Shown: piece after piece, positions 42,729 to 51,003 of the stretch
How positions within the stretch are numbered: the stretch's first letter is position 1
Layout: every line of letters begins with the position of its first letter
Source: MnTg04 sp964568075
GTDB taxonomy: Bacteria; Pseudomonadota; Gammaproteobacteria; Steroidobacterales; MnTg04
DNA: 64,000 bases
Assembly (NCBI GenBank): GCA_964568075.1
Contig: CAZMOM010000015.1
Location: 1-64,000, forward strand
Reading direction: 5' to 3'
Notes under the pieces: model-generated
Databases searched by the model: none
Told to the model about the DNA's origin: nothing
What the model saw: the letters and a program-made list of their open reading frames with translations, nothing else
Made by a program: the position numbers and the translations under genes

Positions 42729-42758
42729 AAGGGCCGCTCAAAGCGGCCCTTCTTTTTT
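42729..42758 (+). terminator. Intrinsic terminator after the TonB receptor
   Basis: AAGGGCCGCT pairs with AGCGGCCCTT across a 3-base loop, followed by CTTTTTT. It lies 25 bases after the stop codon. Confidence 0.92.
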
Positions 42759-42770
42759 AGGTGCGTTCGG

Positions 42771-42820
42771 AAGGGTCAGACCACGGATTTACCGAAACCG
42801 TGGTCTGACCCTTTTTTTGG
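42771..42820. repeat. REP-like palindrome (GGGTCAGACCACGG)
   Basis: A perfect 16-bp stem AAGGGTCAGACCACGG / CCGTGGTCTGACCCTT encloses an 11-base loop (42787-42797) and is followed by seven T. A degenerate relative with GGGGCAGACCACGGATTT is at 50711-50728. Such sequences recur as intergenic repeats in Gammaproteobacteria. It could double as the terminator for the converging DUF4826 gene or the receptor. Confidence 0.7.
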
Positions 42821-42825
42821 CAGCC

Positions 42826-43275
42826 TCAGAGGCTGCTTCGTCGCTGCCATAAACTTGCGTCATCCACCAACGCATACAACGCTTCGGCCGTTTCCGCCAG
42901 CCGGCTGCCGAAATATCCCGGGCGCGATCCCGGCGCCGGCCCACGGGATTTCTTTATCGACAGATCCTGCTGCCGGGCGGCATCCAGTTGCCATTTCATT
43001 GCGAAATGTCTCGCGGCCTCTCTCGGGGTGGATACGGTCGCAGAGTCAAAGTAGTCCGTCGGAACTTCGCCGCAGATAATCCATTTAAACTCTTCGCCCT
43101 GTTCGCGAATCCTGCCGAGCAATACCTGGAATGGAAAGACCCACGCAGGTTTTGCCTCGATCATCACGCTCTCGAAAACGCCACCGTCTATCAATTCGTG
43201 TACTGCCGCATCGAGTCGCTGCTTTATCCAGGCTTGCAGCTCCTCCCGTCCGCGCTTTTCCAGGTTCTCTGCCAT
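42826..43275 (-). CDS. DUF4826 family protein
   Basis: 149 residues from ATG 43275; the open frame runs further upstream but the family begins at MAENLEKRGREELQAWIKQRL. Visible conserved features: IKQRLDAAVHELIDGGVF, ESVMIEAKPAWVFPFQVLLGRI, WIICGEVPTDYF and RHFAMKWQL. Function unknown, cytosolic. It follows the methyltransferase by 52 bp on the same strand and ends next to the REP-like palindrome. Confidence 0.82.
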   Translation of the reverse strand: MAENLEKRGREELQAWIKQRLDAAVHELIDGGVFESVMIEAKPAWVFPFQVLLGRIREQGEEFKWIICGEVPTDYFDSATVSTPREAARHFAMKWQLDAARQQDLSIKKSRGPAPGSRPGYFGSRLAETAEALYALVDDASLWQRRSSL

Positions 43276-43327
43276 GTCCTTACTCTGACACCTATCTATG
43301 ACCGACGCCAAAGCGTGTCGTAAAAAA

Positions 43328-44299
43328 TCATTTCGTCGCGATGAGGACCCAGGCCAACGGGAGATCATCGTCCGGAGTTGCCAGCGGGTCGGCACGTTTT
43401 GTCGTGTAGCCCTGGTTGCGTAGTCCGCCGCAAATCCGGTCAAACACCTCACGATCGATAGCGGATTGACACATGGATGACATGCGTCCCGCATAGGCGT
43501 CCAGCTCCCCATCCATTCTGTTCAGCCAGTCCAGTACCTCGGTTGGCTCGTACCGCTGCATTTGACTATGAATCTGGTCCACGTCACCGTAGAGGCGAGC
43601 GATGGTATCACCGGCGACGTGCTCTCCGTGTTGCGTCATGATCGCCTCAAGAGCCTGTACCGCAGGAGCGAGCTGTGTCGCGGCAGCCTCGTAGGGCGCC
43701 CTGTCGGCTCCGCGGCACGCTGCGAAACCCGCGCTGAGCATCTCGATGGAATACGGAATAAACCTGGATTCCTGCAATCGTAATATCGCCTCCAGGCTTG
43801 CCGAACACTCGCGGTGGATGCTGCTTTCCAGGCTGTGCAGCAAGAGTGCAAGCCGCCCGCCTGCCGCAACCAGGCGGGCGACCTCGTCGATAGCCTCCAG
43901 GCCGGCATATTCCACGCCAAACTGGCTCGTGGCGACGTCGAAGCCAGCGGAGTCCAGCGGGATGGAGCGTGCGTCTGCGACCACGCCGCGTACATCGGGA
44001 AATCTGTCGCGGATATTTGTGATAGCCGCAGCAGACACATCGAGAGAGGTGAAATCGGGTGGCTGGTCTCCGAATACGGCCAGTGCGCGTTCGACCACCG
44101 CGCCGTTGCCGCTGGCAATATCGATTAACTTCGGCGCGTCGAAATCCCGTTTCACCGCAGCAAAGAAATCATCCCAGAACGCCAGGATGGCGGGATGGCT
44201 GACGCCGCCGCTGGAATACGCGCCGACGTCGCCGGTGCCGTGCCAGTAGGTATCCCAGCTTTCGGCTACCTGTGAAAAGTCAGACTTGGGGTCGATCAT
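43328..44299 (-). CDS. Class I SAM-dependent methyltransferase
   Basis: 323 residues. The SAM-binding motif I is KLIDIASGNGAVVERAL (about 57-73), with an acidic residue at the end of strand 2 (FTSLDVS) and motif post-I VADARSIPLDSAGFDVATSQFGVEY. The C-terminal half is unusual helical sequence. It has the Rossmann methyltransferase fold but the acceptor is not predictable. Its start is divergent from the first sulfotransferase gene with a 166-bp AT-rich gap. Confidence 0.85.
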   Translation of the reverse strand: MIDPKSDFSQVAESWDTYWHGTGDVGAYSSGGVSHPAILAFWDDFFAAVKRDFDAPKLIDIASGNGAVVERALAVFGDQPPDFTSLDVSAAAITNIRDRFPDVRGVVADARSIPLDSAGFDVATSQFGVEYAGLEAIDEVARLVAAGGRLALLLHSLESSIHRECSASLEAILRLQESRFIPYSIEMLSAGFAACRGADRAPYEAAATQLAPAVQALEAIMTQHGEHVAGDTIARLYGDVDQIHSQMQRYEPTEVLDWLNRMDGELDAYAGRMSSMCQSAIDREVFDRICGGLRNQGYTTKRADPLATPDDDLPLAWVLIATK

Positions 44300-44465
44300 G
44301 ATTGGGCGAATTTATTAAATGGCGCAATCAGTCAGTATAACAATCGCAATTCGATAATAATACCGCCGACCGCCTGCACCGGTCAGGCTCTGCGCCAAAA
44401 ATGATTCATAGTGTTCGGCAAATGTTTTTGATAGATTTGAAGCGCTACGATTTCCGGCAAATTAA

Positions 44466-46049
44466 ATGACCAGCGTACTTTCAAAAATCAGCGTGACCGC
44501 CAGACGAGCTGCGCGCTCCCAGGACTGGGCAACAGTCGATGCCTGTGCCAATGAAATTCTGCGGCAGGACCAGACCAGTGCCGAGGGGTATTTTCTGGCC
44601 GGGATCGTGCAAAGGGCCGCGGGCAAACCGGCGAAAGCCGCGCAGGCATTCGAAAAAGCGCTGGCGCTGGACGCAGATCGTTACGATGCCGCTGTTGAAC
44701 TGGCCAATCAGTTTTCGATTGCGCGGCGTAACCGTGACGCGGCGGCGCTCCTCGCAAAATACGAGGAGAAACTAGCTAACAGTCCGATGTATCTGGATCT
44801 GGCCGGTACGGTTTATGTAGATATCGGGATGTCCCAGAGAGCCTGGCCTTTGTATCAGAAAGCCACGACGTTGCAACCGGGCGTCGATCTGTTTCAGGCG
44901 AACCTCGCCTCCTGCGGAGTTTATCTCGGCAAAATCAAGGAAGCCAAGGCTATTTACCGGGCCTTGCTGGAGCGATTTCCAGGTCACCGGCGAAACCATT
45001 ACCAGTTGTCTCGCCTGGAGACGGCAACGGACGCCACGCATGTGGAACAGATGAAAGAGATCCTGCGCACCAGCGATGACCCGCCCGACAAGAATGTGTT
45101 CATGTATTACGCGATCGGCAAGGAACTGGAAGACCTGGAACAGTGGGACGAGTCGTTCGAGTATTACCAGAAGGCCGGCGACGCAGTGACCGGTGTCGCT
45201 GCCTATGATATCGCCGCAGACATCGCGGTAATCGACAAGATCATCGACGTTTGTAACGCCGAGTGGCTGGCCGATGAGGCAGGCAGGGGCCCGGCGGATG
45301 ACTCGGAAAAGACGCCGATATTTATCGTCGGTCTCCCGCGTACCGGTACGACCTTGGCCGAGCGAATCGTTTCCAGCCATACCCAGGTCGAAAGTGTCGG
45401 TGAGACGCAGTTCCTGCAGATGGTGCTACGACGTGAAAGCGGTATCCACAGTGTCGAGAATATGAACCCGGCGATGGTCGAGGCCGTGGCGCAGAAAGAT
45501 ATGGGCCTGATCGCCAGAGGATACCTGGACGAAGTGCGGTATAGACTCGGCGATGAGCCGATGTTTATCGACAAGCTGCCGTTCAATTTCCTGTTTCTCG
45601 GATTTATTGCCAAGGCGTATCCGAATGCGCGGATTATTCACCTCGGGCGAAATCCGATGGACGCCTGTTTCTCCATGTACAAGCAGGTATTTACCTGGGC
45701 GTACAAATTTTCCTATTCGCTGGAGGGACTCGGTCAGTACTATGTGGCCCATGATCGATTGCGAAATCATTGGCGGGAAGTCTTGAAAGATCGCATGGTC
45801 GAGGTCGAATACGAATCGCTGGTGACCGATCAGGAAGGTCAGACACGTTTCATGCTGGACAAATTGGGTCTGGAGTTCGAGGAAGCCTGTCTCGATTTCG
45901 ATAAGAACAAGGCGCCGAGCGCTACGGCGAGTTCTGTCCAAGTGCGGGAAAAAGTCCACAGCCGTTCCATCAATAAGTGGAGCCGATACGCCAAACAACT
46001 GCAGCCGCTCAGGGAATATTTCGAGAGCGCAGGCATTTCGGTTGATTGA
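44466..46049 (+). CDS. TPR-containing sulfotransferase family protein (copy 1)
   Basis: 527 residues: N-terminal tetratricopeptide repeats (about 10-245) and a C-terminal sulfotransferase domain. The PAPS 5'-phosphosulfate loop is TPIFIVGLPRTGTTLAERIV (about 281-300) and the 3'-phosphate motif is IIHLGRNPMDACFSMYKQ (about 392-409). The enzyme would move sulfate from PAPS to an unknown acceptor. It is followed after 45 bp by a close paralogue, and both end with the block ATASSVQVREKVHSRSINKW. Genes of this type are often near TonB receptors. Confidence 0.9.
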   Translation: MTSVLSKISVTARRAARSQDWATVDACANEILRQDQTSAEGYFLAGIVQRAAGKPAKAAQAFEKALALDADRYDAAVELANQFSIARRNRDAAALLAKYEEKLANSPMYLDLAGTVYVDIGMSQRAWPLYQKATTLQPGVDLFQANLASCGVYLGKIKEAKAIYRALLERFPGHRRNHYQLSRLETATDATHVEQMKEILRTSDDPPDKNVFMYYAIGKELEDLEQWDESFEYYQKAGDAVTGVAAYDIAADIAVIDKIIDVCNAEWLADEAGRGPADDSEKTPIFIVGLPRTGTTLAERIVSSHTQVESVGETQFLQMVLRRESGIHSVENMNPAMVEAVAQKDMGLIARGYLDEVRYRLGDEPMFIDKLPFNFLFLGFIAKAYPNARIIHLGRNPMDACFSMYKQVFTWAYKFSYSLEGLGQYYVAHDRLRNHWREVLKDRMVEVEYESLVTDQEGQTRFMLDKLGLEFEEACLDFDKNKAPSATASSVQVREKVHSRSINKWSRYAKQLQPLREYFESAGISVD

Positions 46050-46094
46050 GTCTTTGGTGGCGCTGTCGCCGGAAAACGATGTCCGATTAAGCAC

Positions 46095-47669
46095 GTGAAC
46101 GACAATCTCTCAAAGGTCAGTGCCATCGCCAGGAGAGCGGCCCAGGCCCGGAACTGGAAGACCGTCAGCGCCTGCGCCGGTAAGATACTGCAGCAGGACA
46201 GAAAAAGCCCGGAGGGCTATTTCCTGTCCGGGCTGGTGGATAAAGCCGCCAGGCGGGCAGAGAAAGCCAGCGACTCATTTACCAAAGCGATTACTCTCGA
46301 CGCCGAGCGTTACGATGCGGCGATAGAGCTGGCCGGTCAGTATGCGATATTGCTACGCCATGACGAGGCGCTCGACTTGCTGCAGCAATATGAGTCACGC
46401 TTGGGTAACAGCCCGCTCTACCTCGACATGGCTGCGACCACCTATACGAGGCTCGGATTGCACGCACAGGCCGGGCCCTTGTATCAGAAGGCCAACGAGC
46501 TGCAACCAGGCATCGATCTGTTTCAGGCAAACCTCGCCGCTTGTTCCGTGTATCTGGGTAAGATCGAAGAAGCGAAAGCCATCTATCGAACTCTGCTGGA
46601 GCGACACCCTGACCATCAGAGAAATCATTACCAGTTGTCTCGCCTGGAAAGGGCGAGTGACACGGCGCACGTGGAGCAGATGCAGAAAAGTCTTGATTCG
46701 ACCAAGCTGCCGGCGGAAAAAAACATCTTCATGTATTACGCGATCGGCAAGGAGCTTGAGGATCTGGAGCGATGGCAGGAGGCGTTTCACTATTACAAAC
46801 TGGCCGGCGATGCGGTGGCCGGCGTGGCCAACTACGATGTCGGCAACGATATCGAGGTGATCGACAAGATTATCGAGGTTTGCGATGCCGACTGGCTGTC
46901 CAGCGGGAATGCAAGACCACGATCGGACGACCCACGAAAAACCCCGATTTTTATTGTGGGCCTTCCACGTACGGGTACGACCTTGACCGAGCGAATCGTT
47001 TCCAGCCACTCACAGGTCGAAAGCGCGGACGAAACATTTTTCATGCAGATACTGGTTCAGCGTGTCAGCGGAACCAATAGCAGAGAAAACATCAGCCCGG
47101 CGATAATCGCGGCGGCGGCGAAACAAGATATTGCACGCATTGCCAAAGGGTATCTGGATGCGGTGGATTACAGACTCAGCGACCGACCAATGTTCATTGA
47201 CAAACTTCCTGAGAATTTCTTGTATCTCGGATTCATAGCCAAAGCCTTTCCCGATGCGCACATTATCCACCTCCGGCGAAATCCGCTGGATGCCTGCTTC
47301 GCCATGTATAAACAATCTTTTTTCAAGTTCGCCTACACGCTGGAAAGTCTGGGTAAATATTACGTGGCTTACGATCGTCTTCATCATCACTGGCGAGAGG
47401 TTCTAAAGGATCGCCTGATCGAAATCGAATACGAATCGCTGGTAGCGGATCAGGAGGGCCAGACCAGAGCGCTGCTGGACAAGCTGGGTCTGGATTTCGA
47501 GCAAGCGTGCCTCGATTTCGACCAGAACAAGGCCCCCAGCGCCACCGCGAGTTCGGTGCAGGTACGCGAAAAGGTCCATAGCCGATCGGTCAACAAGTGG
47601 AAAAATTTCGCCAGCGAATTGCAGCCTCTGAAGGATCAGCTTGAAAAAGCCGGCATCTCAGTGAACTAG
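46095..47669 (+). CDS. TPR-containing sulfotransferase family protein (copy 2)
   Basis: 524 residues from GTG 46095. It has the same architecture as copy 1: TPR part, PAPS loop TPIFIVGLPRTGTTLTERIV and IIHLRRNPLDACFAMYKQSF. Long identical stretches (for example NHYQLSRLE, FMYYAIGKELEDLE) and the shared C-terminus show a tandem duplication followed by divergence, chiefly in the substrate-side loops (SADETFFMQILVQRVSG versus SVGETQFLQMVLRRESG). Probably co-transcribed with copy 1. It converges on the PLP enzyme gene with a 52-bp gap. Confidence 0.9.
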   Translation: MNDNLSKVSAIARRAAQARNWKTVSACAGKILQQDRKSPEGYFLSGLVDKAARRAEKASDSFTKAITLDAERYDAAIELAGQYAILLRHDEALDLLQQYESRLGNSPLYLDMAATTYTRLGLHAQAGPLYQKANELQPGIDLFQANLAACSVYLGKIEEAKAIYRTLLERHPDHQRNHYQLSRLERASDTAHVEQMQKSLDSTKLPAEKNIFMYYAIGKELEDLERWQEAFHYYKLAGDAVAGVANYDVGNDIEVIDKIIEVCDADWLSSGNARPRSDDPRKTPIFIVGLPRTGTTLTERIVSSHSQVESADETFFMQILVQRVSGTNSRENISPAIIAAAAKQDIARIAKGYLDAVDYRLSDRPMFIDKLPENFLYLGFIAKAFPDAHIIHLRRNPLDACFAMYKQSFFKFAYTLESLGKYYVAYDRLHHHWREVLKDRLIEIEYESLVADQEGQTRALLDKLGLDFEQACLDFDQNKAPSATASSVQVREKVHSRSVNKWKNFASELQPLKDQLEKAGISVN

Positions 47670-47721
47670 CGCTTGTTTGTTTCGCGATCCTCCTGACCGT
47701 CGCCCCGGGCGTCACCGCGGG

Positions 47722-49461
47722 CTAATGGCGCGAGGTCGCGTTCGCCGGCAGCGAGAAGAATTGCAACTCTCCAAGCTCGTCTTCCAGCGACTCCAGAACT
47801 TCGGGCGGCTCATCTTGGAGCCGGTTGGCCCAGCGTTCCGCTTCGGTCATGTAATGATCGTAAAGCTGTTTGCGCAATTCCAGCGACAGGATCGCCGGCT
47901 CCCCTGCCTCATTGCCTAGCGCCGCATCGAGCGAGAAGCTCTGCAGCTCATCTGTTGTCTGCCTGTGCGACCAGGTGCCGCTGCACAGATCGAAGTTATA
48001 CAGACCGAGGAAGCGGTATCCATGCATCGCAATGAAGCGCACCGCCTCGATGACGTAGTTTGCCTCGGCGTCATCCATGACCCAGTGCAGGCCGATCCGG
48101 CACCATCCCGGCTTCATACCGCAGTATCCGTTCTGCACCACGTGCCGGTAACGATCCGACGTGTCCTGATCGATGTTCAGCAGCCTGTGACCATAAGGTC
48201 CCGCACAGGAGCAACCGGCACGAGACTGAATGCCGAAGAGGTCGTTGAGCAAAGCGGTAACGAATTTGTGGTGCAGGTAATTCCCCTCCCGGTCCTTTAC
48301 GTTGAAGGAGATAATGCCAACCCGCCGCGCCGGATCCGGGCTGCCGAGGATTTCGATGTTGTCCTCATCGCCCCAACTCTTCAGCGCACGCCGCGTCAGC
48401 TCATGCTCTCTCTTTTCGATGACATCAGTGCCGACTCGATCCTTGATCTGAAATACCAGCCCCGCCTTTAATGTCTGCAGCACGCCCGGGGTGCCGGCTT
48501 TCTCACGCTCCTCGATCCCGCTGATAAAATCCTGCCCTTCCATGCCGACATAGTCGACCGTTCCGCCGGCGCTGACACTCGGTGGCAACTCGCGATGGTA
48601 GATGCGCTCGTTGAAAACCAGTACGCCACTTGAGCCCGGCCCACCGAGAAACTTGTGGGGTGAAATGAACAGCGCATCGATTGCCGGATCATCACCCTCG
48701 CCCGCCGGTTCGGGGTTCATGTCGATATCGATATATGGTGCACAGGCGGCAAAATCGAAACAGGCGATCGCACCATGAGCGTGCAGCAAGCTCGCGACCT
48801 TGCCAACATTTGTGCGAATGCCCGTGACGTTCGAGGCCGCCGAAAATGACCCGATGCGCAGGCGATCCTGGAACGCCGGATCCTGTAAAAGTTCTTCCAA
48901 TTGTGCGAGATCGATATTTCCACCGGCGTCCAACCGGACTTCGATCGTGGTTGCCAGTGACTGCCGCCAGGAAATTTCGTTCGAATGATGTTCGTAAGGC
49001 CCGATAAAGACGACCGGTTGCTTATCTCCGCTGAGCTTGCGGAATGCCTCGCTGTCGAAGCCGGAGTCAGCGCTATCCAGCAACTGATAGATGTTCTGCC
49101 GAGTGGCCGGCGCCAGCGCGACGCCAATGATTTGCTGCAATTTGTCGATCGCACCGGTTGCCCCCGTACCACAACAGATTATTCGCCCGCTGGGCCCGGC
49201 GTTTACCGATCGCTTGATGGCCTCTTCCGCTTCATGCAGCAACTGGCTCATGCTGCGTCCGGTGATGTCATCTTCCGTGTGGGTGTTCGCATATACCCTC
49301 TGCAAGCTTTGCAGGTAGGATTCCACGAAACGCAGGCACCGGCCCGATGCCGTATAGTCGCAATAGACCATTAGCCGTTCGCCGAATGGTGTTTCGAAAG
49401 TCGAATCCACACCGACAATTTGTTGCCGCAGATATGCAGGATCGAGTGGTTGAATGCTCAT
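47722..49461 (-). CDS. Class V aminotransferase-fold PLP enzyme, cysteine-desulfurase-like
   Basis: 579 residues, longer than the usual 400. The PLP Lys is in ALFISPHKFLGGPGSSGVL (about 262-280), and a conserved Cys is present in SRAGCSCAGPYGHRLL (about 415-430), as in cysteine desulfurases and selenocysteine lyases. The N-terminus CDYTASGRCLRFVESYLQSL is typical of this unusual long subgroup; the C-terminal extension (last 100 residues, rich in Glu) is not in classic IscS/SufS. It lies tail to tail with the sulfotransferases, so the two could share a sulfur-related purpose, but this is not shown. ATG start confirmed by similarity only. Confidence 0.82.
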   Translation of the reverse strand: MSIQPLDPAYLRQQIVGVDSTFETPFGERLMVYCDYTASGRCLRFVESYLQSLQRVYANTHTEDDITGRSMSQLLHEAEEAIKRSVNAGPSGRIICCGTGATGAIDKLQQIIGVALAPATRQNIYQLLDSADSGFDSEAFRKLSGDKQPVVFIGPYEHHSNEISWRQSLATTIEVRLDAGGNIDLAQLEELLQDPAFQDRLRIGSFSAASNVTGIRTNVGKVASLLHAHGAIACFDFAACAPYIDIDMNPEPAGEGDDPAIDALFISPHKFLGGPGSSGVLVFNERIYHRELPPSVSAGGTVDYVGMEGQDFISGIEEREKAGTPGVLQTLKAGLVFQIKDRVGTDVIEKREHELTRRALKSWGDEDNIEILGSPDPARRVGIISFNVKDREGNYLHHKFVTALLNDLFGIQSRAGCSCAGPYGHRLLNIDQDTSDRYRHVVQNGYCGMKPGWCRIGLHWVMDDAEANYVIEAVRFIAMHGYRFLGLYNFDLCSGTWSHRQTTDELQSFSLDAALGNEAGEPAILSLELRKQLYDHYMTEAERWANRLQDEPPEVLESLEDELGELQFFSLPANATSRH

Positions 49462-49593
49462 TTAATATGCCTTCGTTATATGCCTTCGCCTGATTCCGGT
49501 TGGCTCAAGTGTGCGGCCAGGAGTTGCCAGGAACTATTGTGCCCTATTCGGCACCGTGCGAGGAAGCGCTGGTAGCTGGCGAAATATGCATCC

Positions 49594-50745
49594 CTAACGC
49601 TCAAGGATAAGACGATAATTTTCGAGTTTGAGTGGCGTCACGACTGGCTCATTCATCCCGCTCAGGCCGCCGAGTTCATCGAGTATCGGATCGATGTGCG
49701 CTTTTTGCCCGGAAGACAGGGACTGGTAATGGGCCAATGGTCGCTGAAACATCCATTGAGCGTATGGCATCACATAGCGGGTCGCCTTGACCTTGCCAAG
49801 AAAAAATTGGTGTTTGCCGATGAAGCGGGGAATTCCTCTGGCGTCCGGATGCTCTGCCGCCCATCGCCCGACTCGCCGTACAGTATCCACGAGTACCGGC
49901 AATTGCTCATCGAACATGCGTTCCAGCAACGGATACAGTGTTTCCGGCACTTCATCATCGGCAAGAAAGCTGCCATCGAAATCAGTGGGCCGCTGCATGC
50001 GCTCGACCCATTTTGCGACATTCGGAGACTGCTGCCTCATCAGTTTGCCCGGGAAGGGGTCGCGATAAAGATGAGCATACAGCGGCCCGATCAGGCCGAA
50101 GTCGCCAATGCTCGGCCTGCTGCCCAGGAGATATGAATGGTCTTCGAGGTGCCGGTTGAAGTCACCGAGAAACGACTCATAACTCTTTTCTATTTCACCG
50201 ATATTGCCTCGGCTCCGCCCCATGACGGGCTTGTACAGCGTACCGAACAGCATCGCCTTCGGAATCCCGCCTATTGGCCGTAACATACGTGGCCATCCCG
50301 GTTTAATGATGTCACCGAAATTTTTCAGGATATACGCCAGATTCTGTCGCTTGAAATGCCAGCGATAGTGCATCGCCGGCAACACCAGCCACTCGTCGCC
50401 ATAGACCTCAAACAGCAGCGAAACCAGCCTCTGCCACGGCCCCTCCGGATACACCGATGGTTCGGGATAGCGGCGTTCGAGGCAGTCGATGATCAGGGTC
50501 GTGTCCTGCACGTAATCGCCCTCGGGTGTCACGACCACCGGTATCACGCGACGCCCCACATGCTGATCGATGAGCTTGCGGTCCTCAGTCGTGACGCTCT
50601 CGGTAAACGGGATCTGCTTGTGGCGCAGATAGGCGCGGGCCTTCCCCGAATACAACGAGAATTCGTGACCCAGAAGGCGAAAAAGAGGGTCTGAGCCTTG
50701 CGGAAAATGGGGGGCAGACCACGGATTTCGCTGCCTATCGCTCAA
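49594..50745 (-). CDS. Glutathione S-transferase family protein, possibly with repeat-derived N-terminus
   Basis: 383 residues. The thioredoxin-like part begins at FRLLGHEFSLYSGKARAYLRHKQIPF (split) and has GRRVIPVVVTPEGDYVQDTTLIIDCLE. The C-terminal helical part includes LLGSRPSIGDFGLIGPLYAHLYRDP, with the N-capping Asp. It is larger than simple GSTs and carries a long tail. Residues about 7-20 (NPWSAPHFPQGSDP) are encoded by a degenerate REP-like sequence at 50687-50728, so the native N-terminus may have been replaced or the true start may be downstream. No alternative ATG is near. Confidence 0.8.
   Translation of the reverse strand: MSDRQRNPWSAPHFPQGSDPLFRLLGHEFSLYSGKARAYLRHKQIPFTESVTTEDRKLIDQHVGRRVIPVVVTPEGDYVQDTTLIIDCLERRYPEPSVYPEGPWQRLVSLLFEVYGDEWLVLPAMHYRWHFKRQNLAYILKNFGDIIKPGWPRMLRPIGGIPKAMLFGTLYKPVMGRSRGNIGEIEKSYESFLGDFNRHLEDHSYLLGSRPSIGDFGLIGPLYAHLYRDPFPGKLMRQQSPNVAKWVERMQRPTDFDGSFLADDEVPETLYPLLERMFDEQLPVLVDTVRRVGRWAAEHPDARGIPRFIGKHQFFLGKVKATRYVMPYAQWMFQRPLAHYQSLSSGQKAHIDPILDELGGLSGMNEPVVTPLKLENYRLILER
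50687..50728. repeat. Degenerate REP-like sequence overlapping the GST 5' end
   Basis: GGGTCTGAGCC (50687-50697) and GGGGCAGACCACGGATTT (50711-50728) match the arms of the palindrome at 42771-42813 with a few mismatches. It lies within the first 20 codons of the GST frame. Confidence 0.55.
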
Positions 50746-50960
50746 TTGGATAGCCTGTAATTCAAGTTCGGGAGCGCATAGCGTAGCACGGCGGGAAAGC
50801 CAGCCCGGCCACTACGCACCGAATCGAATTGAAACGCTGGTGGGTCCCTTTTTTACGTGCGTGACCAGAATGTAGCAGGCACAGGGCGCTATTCGGATTT
50901 CGCAGCGCGATTGTTCGCGCAATGCGCCAGACGATTCTTTCGCGAAAATGACCCGACCTC

Positions 50961-50992
50961 AAAAAAACCGATGGGGGCCCGAAGGCTCCCAT
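50961..50992 (-). terminator. Intrinsic terminator after the 51-54 kb TonB receptor
   Basis: On the minus strand ATGGGAGCC-TTCG-GGCCCCCAT forms a 9-bp stem with one mismatch and a stable TTCG-type loop, followed after CGG by seven T. It is 11 bp beyond the stop codon. Confidence 0.82.
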
Positions 50993-51003
50993 TCCTGATC
51001 CGC

